Of a stretch of 64,000 bases of DNA, positions 59,469 through 64,000 are shown piece after piece. Every line of letters starts with the position of its first letter. Positions within the stretch are counted from its first letter, which is position 1. The notes below the pieces were generated by a model. It was not told where the DNA came from. It did not search any database and worked only from the letters and a program-made list of their open reading frames with translations. Made by a program: the position numbers and the translations under genes. This stretch comes from Trebonia sp963843745 (GTDB taxonomy: Bacteria; Actinomycetota; Actinomycetes; Streptosporangiales; Streptosporangiaceae): NCBI GenBank assembly GCA_963843745.1, contig CAWJLP010000007.1:1426001-1490000 (forward strand), in the 5' to 3' direction.

Positions 59469-59474
59469 ACCGTA
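59469..59474 (-). promoter_or_regulatory. -10-like box TACGGT of the hydrolase gene
   Basis: On the minus strand TACGGT ends 7 nt before the GTG at 59461. Confidence 0.4.
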
Positions 59475-59521
59475 CGCCCGCCACTAGCGGCGCGCCAAAC
59501 GGTGTGGCACCGTTAGTTGGC

Positions 59522-60763
59522 GTGAGCGAACTAAAGAGCGAGGTCGACCCGGCCGAGGTCGGCATCGACCCGGACCGGCTGCGCCGCGTCGACGAACAGC
59601 TCGCCAGGTACGTCGACGACGGCCGGCTGCCAGGCTGGCTGGTGACGGTGAGCAGGTACGGCCGGCTGGCGCACGTGTCGTGTTACGGCTCGCGGGACAC
59701 CGAGAAGGGCCTGCCGGCCGAGCCGGACACGCTATGGCGGATCTACTCGATGACCAAGCCGGTCACGTCGGTGGCGGCGATGATGCTGTACGAGGAGGGC
59801 GCGTTCCAGCTCACCGACCCGGTCAGCCGGTTCATCCCGTCGTTCGCCGACCCCCGCGTCTACACCGGCGGCTCGGACCAGCGCCCGGTGACGGTCCCGG
59901 CGACCGAGCCGGTGCGGATCTGGCACCTGCTGACGCACACCGCCGGCCTCACCTACGGGTTCCACAGGAACCACCCCTGCGACGCCCTGTACCGGGCCGC
60001 GGGCTTCGACATCGGCCTCAAGCCCGTCACGCTCGCGGAGGCCTGCGACGCCTGGGCGCGTCTCCCGCTGCTCTTCCAGCCCGGCACCGAATGGAACTAC
60101 TCCGTCGCGACTGACGTCCTCGGCCGCGTCGTCGAGGTTGCCTCGGGCCAGCCGCTCGATGAGTTCTTCGCGCAGCGGATCTTCGGCCCGCTCGGCATGA
60201 CCGACACCGGCTTCTACGCGGCCGCCGATGACCTGCCCAGGCTGGCGGCTCTGTACGGCCTCGGCCCGGAGCGCAAGGCGGTCCGGTTCGACGCGCTCGG
60301 CGAGGACGCGCGCAAGCCGCCGGTGATGCTCGGCGGCGGCGGCGGCCTGGTCTCCACGGCCGCCGACTACCACCGGTTCACCCAGATGCTCCTGCACCGC
60401 CAGGACAGCCCCGCCGGCCTCCTCGACGGCGCGCGCCTGCTCAGCCCCCGCACGGTCGCCTACATGGGCCGTAACCACCTGCCCGGCGGGCTGGACCTGG
60501 AGCAGTTCGGCAGGCCGCTGAACGCGGAAACGCCGTTCCGCGGCATCGGCTTCGGCCTCGGCTTCGCCGTCGTGCTCGACCCGGTTCGCGGCAAGGTCGT
60601 CTGCTCCCCGGGCGAGCTGTCCTGGGGCGGCATGGCCAGCACCGCGTTCTGGATCGACCCGGCCGAGGAACTGACGGTGTCGTTCTTCACCCAGCTGGTC
60701 CCGTCCAGCGCTCACCCGATCCGCTCCCAGCTCCGCCAGCTCGTCTACCAGTCCCTGCTCTGA
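59522..60763 (+). CDS. Serine hydrolase, class C beta-lactamase-related (esterase EstB-like)
   Basis: The 413-residue protein has the penicillin-binding fold of class C beta-lactamases and related esterases. The nucleophile Ser and Lys are in YSMTKPVTSVAAMM (SxxK), the Tyr in WNYSVATDVLGRVVE (YxV), and the third motif region lies near GELSWGGMASTAFW. HLLTHTAGLTYG is also typical. No signal peptide is visible, which favours an intracellular esterase over a beta-lactamase. The GTG at 59522 is near where homology begins; GTG 59504 is an alternative. Confidence 0.9.
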   Translation: MSELKSEVDPAEVGIDPDRLRRVDEQLARYVDDGRLPGWLVTVSRYGRLAHVSCYGSRDTEKGLPAEPDTLWRIYSMTKPVTSVAAMMLYEEGAFQLTDPVSRFIPSFADPRVYTGGSDQRPVTVPATEPVRIWHLLTHTAGLTYGFHRNHPCDALYRAAGFDIGLKPVTLAEACDAWARLPLLFQPGTEWNYSVATDVLGRVVEVASGQPLDEFFAQRIFGPLGMTDTGFYAAADDLPRLAALYGLGPERKAVRFDALGEDARKPPVMLGGGGGLVSTAADYHRFTQMLLHRQDSPAGLLDGARLLSPRTVAYMGRNHLPGGLDLEQFGRPLNAETPFRGIGFGLGFAVVLDPVRGKVVCSPGELSWGGMASTAFWIDPAEELTVSFFTQLVPSSAHPIRSQLRQLVYQSLL

Positions 60764-60823
60764 CGGTTTCCCGCCAGAAACCTGGTGGACGGCACCGGGC
60801 GCCCGCTGACATCGTTGGATGCC

Positions 60824-61564
60824 ATGCGCCAGGAGGATATCTGGGATCAGGAGGCAGCCCAGGCGTACGACACGCCGGGCACCGGCATGTTCGCGCCGGA
60901 CGTGCTGGGGCCGGCCGTGGACCGGCTGGCCGGGCTGGCCGGTGACGGCCGGGCGCTGGAGTTCGCCATCGGCACCGGCCGCGTCGCCATCCCGCTCGCT
61001 CAGCGCGGCGTGCCGGTCACGGGCATCGAGCTGTCCCGCCCCATGATCGAGCAGCTGCGCACCAAGGCCGGCGAGACGGCCATCCCGGTGATCGCCGGCG
61101 ACATGGCTACCGCCCGGGCCCCCGGCGCGTACGCGCTGGTCTACCTCGTGTTCAACACGATCTCCAACCTGCTGACCCAGGACGACCAGGTGACCTGCTT
61201 CCGCAACGCGGCCCGGCACCTGACGCGAGGCGGCCGGTTCGTCATCGAGCTGTGGGTACCGGAGCTGCGCAAGCTGCCGCCGGGACAGCGGGCCATCGTC
61301 GTCAGCTCGGAGCCCGGCTACATCGCCCTGGATACCTATGACGTGCTGCGCCAGCAGGTCGTCTCGCACCACTTCAGGTTCGGCGACGGGAAACAGGCAC
61401 GGCTGTTCCGCAGCCCGCACCGGTACATCTGGCCATCGGAACTCGACCTGATGGCGCGGCTCGCCGGGTTTGAACTGGAAGCACGCCACGCCGACTGGGC
61501 CGGGGCAGAGTTCACCGCCGAATCCGCGTCCCACGTCTCGGTCTACCGCCTGAAAACCGCCTAA
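60824..61564 (+). CDS. Class I SAM-dependent methyltransferase
   Basis: The 246-residue protein has the class I methyltransferase fold: motif I ALEFAIGTGRVAIPLAQRG, the acidic strand end in VTGIELSRPMIEQL, and VIAGDMATARAPGAYALVYL. LTRGGRFVIELWVP is the post-motif strand. The substrate is unknown. The ATG at 60824 begins the conserved part (EDIWDQEAAQAYD); the frame is open back to a GTG at 60785. A weak hairpin with a recurring loop sequence follows at 61572. Confidence 0.87.
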   Translation: MRQEDIWDQEAAQAYDTPGTGMFAPDVLGPAVDRLAGLAGDGRALEFAIGTGRVAIPLAQRGVPVTGIELSRPMIEQLRTKAGETAIPVIAGDMATARAPGAYALVYLVFNTISNLLTQDDQVTCFRNAARHLTRGGRFVIELWVPELRKLPPGQRAIVVSSEPGYIALDTYDVLRQQVVSHHFRFGDGKQARLFRSPHRYIWPSELDLMARLAGFELEARHADWAGAEFTAESASHVSVYRLKTA

Positions 61565-61571
61565 GTTTGCA

Positions 61572-61596
61572 ATTCCGGGGCATATTGCCGCGAAAT
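61572..61596 (+). terminator. Hairpin sharing ATTCCGGGGCATATTG with the DUF5302 terminator
   Basis: ATTCCGGGG and CCGCGAAAT pair at 7 of 9 positions around the loop CATATTG, 8 nt after the methyltransferase stop. Sixteen bases are identical to those at 29399-29414. Confidence 0.55.
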
Positions 61597-61654
61597 AACA
61601 CAACTAGAGCGTCTTAGGGAACGCGGGGCCCGCCATCCGTGGCATCGGTTGGCG

Positions 61655-61660
61655 CATACT
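61655..61660 (+). promoter_or_regulatory. -10-like box CATACT of the DUF574 gene
   Basis: CATACT ends 7 nt before the ATG at 61668; no SD is present. Confidence 0.4.
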
Positions 61661-61667
61661 GGTAGGC

Positions 61668-62504
61668 ATGGCAGACGACTGGGGGGAAGACGCGACCCGC
61701 CGGGCGAAAGCCGCGCTGATCAACACCCGGGTGCCGAACGCGGCACGCGTGATCGATTTCCTGTACGGCGGCCATAACAACTTCGAGGCCGACCGCAAGG
61801 CCGCGCGGATCCTCGGCGCGACCGCACCGGGGATAGCGGCCATCCCGCCCGCCGTGCGCGGGTTCCAGCAGCGCGTGCTGCGCTTCCTGGTCGTCGAGGC
61901 GGGAATCAGGCAGTTCCTTGACATCGGCATGGGGCTGCCTCTCGTGGGCGCCACCCACGAGGTCGCCCAGTCACTCGCGCCCGAGTGCCGCATCGCGTAC
62001 GTGGACAACGACCCGATGGTGCTGTCGCACGCCCGCGCGATGATGACGTCCGCGCCCGGCGGCGCGATCGGCTTTGTCGACGCGGACGTCCGCGATGCTG
62101 ACGCGATCGTGGCGGGCGCGGGGGCGACCCTGGACTTCGGCCTGCCGGTCGCGGTCCTGCTGCTGTTCACGCTCTCCTACGTCGAGGACGCCGCGGAGGC
62201 GGCCGCGGTGGTGCCAGCGCTGATGGCGGCGGTGCCGTCCGGCAGCTACGCCGCGGGCTACCACGTGGCGAGCGACGTGGACCCGGCGCTGGAAGAGGCG
62301 GCCAGGCAGTGGATCAAGATGATGCCCGCGCAGCCCATCACGCTCCGCTCCCGCGCCGAGGTCGCCGCCCTCGTGGCCGGCCTCGAGCCGGTCCCGCCCG
62401 GCCTGGTCCCCATCACCGAATGGCGCCCCGACCCCACCGCCCCCGCCGACAGCAGCCCCGGGCACACCGTCCCCGTCCACGGCGTCGTGGCCCGCAAGCC
62501 ATAG
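61668..62504 (+). CDS. DUF574-family SAM-dependent methyltransferase
   Basis: The 278-residue protein belongs to the DUF574 (SCO-type) methyltransferases, abundant in Streptomyces and relatives. It shows VPNAARVIDFLYGGHNNFEA, RQFLDIGMGLPLVGATHEVA (motif I) and RIAYVDNDPMVLSHARAMM with LVPITEWRPD near the end, all typical. No substrate is known for the family. The leaderless-type box fixes the start. Confidence 0.92.
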   Translation: MADDWGEDATRRAKAALINTRVPNAARVIDFLYGGHNNFEADRKAARILGATAPGIAAIPPAVRGFQQRVLRFLVVEAGIRQFLDIGMGLPLVGATHEVAQSLAPECRIAYVDNDPMVLSHARAMMTSAPGGAIGFVDADVRDADAIVAGAGATLDFGLPVAVLLLFTLSYVEDAAEAAAVVPALMAAVPSGSYAAGYHVASDVDPALEEAARQWIKMMPAQPITLRSRAEVAALVAGLEPVPPGLVPITEWRPDPTAPADSSPGHTVPVHGVVARKP

Positions 62505-62516
62505 CCCCGACTCGAG

Positions 62517-63470
62517 TCAGGGAGTTCCCGGCTGCGGCAGCCAGCCGCCTGAGCCGGTGCCGGAGCCGACCAGGTACCGGTCGGCCAGGTGGTTCAGCAC
62601 CCGCCGCGCCTGCCGGAACCGCTCCGCGACCTCGCCCACGACGTCCAGCCGCGCGGTGCGCACCGGGGCGGTCGCCAGCGCGGCCCGGTACCAGCGCGCG
62701 CCCAGGTACTCCAGCAGGTCGAGCGCGGGCGCGGCGGCCAGCCCGTCCCGGTCGGCGGCCGGGACCCGCGCGGAGCGCAGCAGCCGGGACACGTCCACCG
62801 GCCCGAAGGCGTGCATCGCCGAATAGTCAGGGAACACCCCGGCAAGGAACAGCGACACGTCGCCCAGCCTGCGGTAGATGCCGGGCCGCGACTCTTCCGG
62901 CGCCACCTCGATCAGCCCGGCCAGCTTCACCGGGTCAAGCTCGCTGAACCGCCGCGTGCGCGACCGCCCGCCAGACCCGGCGCCAGGACCGGGTGCAGAG
63001 CCGGGCCCAGAACCGCCCCACCGCGACGGCACCCGGTACCGTCCGCTCGCGACCCGGGTGAACGACGCCAGCAGCTCCGCGAGGAACAGCCGTCGCTCCG
63101 CGGAGCCAAGGAAATCGCGCAGCTCAGGGGCGTCGAAGACAGGGACCCGCTGGCGCAGCCCGGACCGTTCCGGCAGGTAGTCCATGGCTGCCAGGTCCGC
63201 GACCGTCCGGTGCACCGCCACGCCGAAGGCGAGGAACGGCGACGCGAACACCAGCACCTCCGGCGCCGCAGGCGGTGCCGGGGACGCCGGGGACGCCGGG
63301 GACACCGTCCCGAACACCGCGGAGAACACCCGCGGGTCCGCCAGCAGCCCCTCGATGGCGGCGGCGTCACCGGCCAGCTCCGCGACCGCGGCGGCAGAGG
63401 CACCCACGGCCTGCGCGATCAGCCGAAGGTCCGCCTCGGTGAGGTAGTCGGCGTACGCGGAAACCTCCAT
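62517..63470 (-). CDS. Conserved hypothetical protein, all-helical
   Basis: The 317-residue protein is not assigned to a known family. It begins MEVSAYADYLTEADLRLIAQ and is largely alpha-helical with DFLGSAERRLFLAELLASFT, GIYRRLGDVSLFLAGVFPDY and RFRQARRVLNHLADRYLV. A Gly/Ser/Pro-rich linker of about 20 residues (near residues 153-173) is low complexity. No membrane helix, signal peptide or catalytic motif is recognised. The start has GAGGTGAT upstream. It is divergent from the MetE-like gene. Confidence 0.75.
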   Translation of the reverse strand: MEVSAYADYLTEADLRLIAQAVGASAAAVAELAGDAAAIEGLLADPRVFSAVFGTVSPASPASPAPPAAPEVLVFASPFLAFGVAVHRTVADLAAMDYLPERSGLRQRVPVFDAPELRDFLGSAERRLFLAELLASFTRVASGRYRVPSRWGGSGPGSAPGPGAGSGGRSRTRRFSELDPVKLAGLIEVAPEESRPGIYRRLGDVSLFLAGVFPDYSAMHAFGPVDVSRLLRSARVPAADRDGLAAAPALDLLEYLGARWYRAALATAPVRTARLDVVGEVAERFRQARRVLNHLADRYLVGSGTGSGGWLPQPGTP

Positions 63471-63523
63471 ACATCACCTCATACCCGTGGACACCTGTAC
63501 TTATCCGGCGAAGAGTGGTAACC

Positions 63524-64000
63524 ATGGCCACCCCGCACCACGCCGAACACGTGGGCAGCCTCCTCCGGCCGCCCTATCTCCTCCGGGCCCGCGAGGCTCA
63601 CGAAACGGGCGAGCTCGCGACGGCGCAGCTCCGCGAGGTCGAGGACCGCGCGATCGCGGAGCTCCTCGAGATCCAGAAGCAGGCCGGCCTGACCGTGTTC
63701 ACCGACGGCGAGGCGCGCCGCGAGTCCTGGCGGGCAGGCCTCCTGGAGTCGCTCGGCGGCGTCGAGCCGGCCAGCAGGACGCTGCGCTGGTACCGGGACG
63801 GCAAGGAGCTGTCACCGGAAGAGACGCTCAGCGACGGCGCGGTCGCGGTGGCCAAGGTGTCGAGAAAACAGGACCTCACCGGCGTCGAGGCCCGCTTTAT
63901 GACCGAGCACGCGCCCGGCCCGTTCAAGATCACGATGATCAGCGCCTCGATGGGCGGGATGATCTGGAACCGCGAACGCAGCTCCGCCGTCTACCCGGCG
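63524..64000 (+). CDS. MetE/UROD-fold protein, cobalamin-independent methionine synthase-like (3' end outside window)
   Basis: The first 159 codons are present. The start HHAEHVGSLLRPPYLLRARE carries the His of the metal site of the MetE C-terminal domain fold, and VFTDGEARRESWRAGLLESL is also typical of the stand-alone MetE-like proteins (YxjG/YxjH type). Such proteins may transfer methyl groups from folate or other donors. An AGAG/GG-rich SD precedes the ATG. The frame is open to the end of the window, so the C-terminal Cys ligands cannot be checked. Confidence 0.85.
   Translation, partial: MATPHHAEHVGSLLRPPYLLRAREAHETGELATAQLREVEDRAIAELLEIQKQAGLTVFTDGEARRESWRAGLLESLGGVEPASRTLRWYRDGKELSPEETLSDGAVAVAKVSRKQDLTGVEARFMTEHAPGPFKITMISASMGGMIWNRERSSAVYPA

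Overview
The window is chromosomal DNA of a high-GC actinomycete. The evidence is the strong G/C bias at third codon positions, frequent GTG and TTG starts, and the gene families present: DUF5753/DUF397 regulator pairs, a DUF574 methyltransferase, DUF1707 and DUF5302 proteins, an ANTAR response regulator and a secreted trypsin-like protease. The gene order pdtaR-polA-rpsA-coaE-uvrB and then pyrG-NUDIX-xerD-parA-scpA-scpB-rluB-cmk-der is the conserved actinobacterial core order, known for example from Mycobacterium tuberculosis and Streptomyces. The mix of families points to the Streptomyces/Streptosporangiales/Thermomonosporaceae side of the phylum; the species cannot be named from sequence reading alone.

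Layout. 1-8.4 kb holds housekeeping genes: the end of pdtaR, a secreted aldose 1-epimerase behind a LacI-type operator, polA, rpsA (with a frame change in its C-terminal tail), an array of 8- and 9-bp GC-rich repeats, and coaE. 8.5-14.05 kb is a zone of gene decay. It contains a broken DUF2293 gene, a SWIM-zinc-finger gene with an in-frame amber codon, a SNF2 helicase gene with at least three frameshifts, and a membrane-protein plus winged-helix-regulator pair. The membrane gene and the SWIM/SNF2 pair are interleaved as collinear pieces, which is the most unusual structure in the window. 14.1-33 kb is intact core: uvrB, a GNAT protein, a DMT-type membrane protein, pyrG, a NUDIX hydrolase, ald, xerD, a ParA-like ATPase, scpA/scpB, rluB, aroH, tyrA, a DUF5302 protein, cmk, der and bioA. 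These cover repair, CTP and alanine metabolism, chromosome segregation, ribosome biogenesis, tyrosine synthesis and biotin synthesis.

33-64 kb is accessory. Two XRE-DUF5753/DUF397 modules face each other with overlapping 3' ends. They are followed by an aldo/keto reductase, a trypsin-like protease, a MATE exporter, a quinone reductase, polytopic membrane proteins, a stand-alone HEAGH-type metalloprotease-like protein, an MFS transporter with a HAD phosphatase, and a GT87-type transferase with a duplicated leader. Next come small remnants (a truncated cupin, an AraC-VOC deletion fusion), an ABC-2 exporter beside a NarL-type two-component pair, and a methyltransferase fused to tandem MarR-like domains. 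The window ends with a PadR-ABC-FtsX operon, hydrolases, two more methyltransferases and the start of a MetE-like gene.

Two features recur across the window. The first is a short element, TGATAACAGCAAGA followed by a GCG-containing stretch, present five times and always on the + strand, once inside a histidine kinase gene. The second is a -10-like TANNNT box (or close variant) exactly 6-7 nt before the start codon of about fifteen genes, which suggests extensive leaderless transcription and was used here to choose several starts. No rRNA, tRNA, CRISPR array, insertion sequence with transposase or replication origin was seen.
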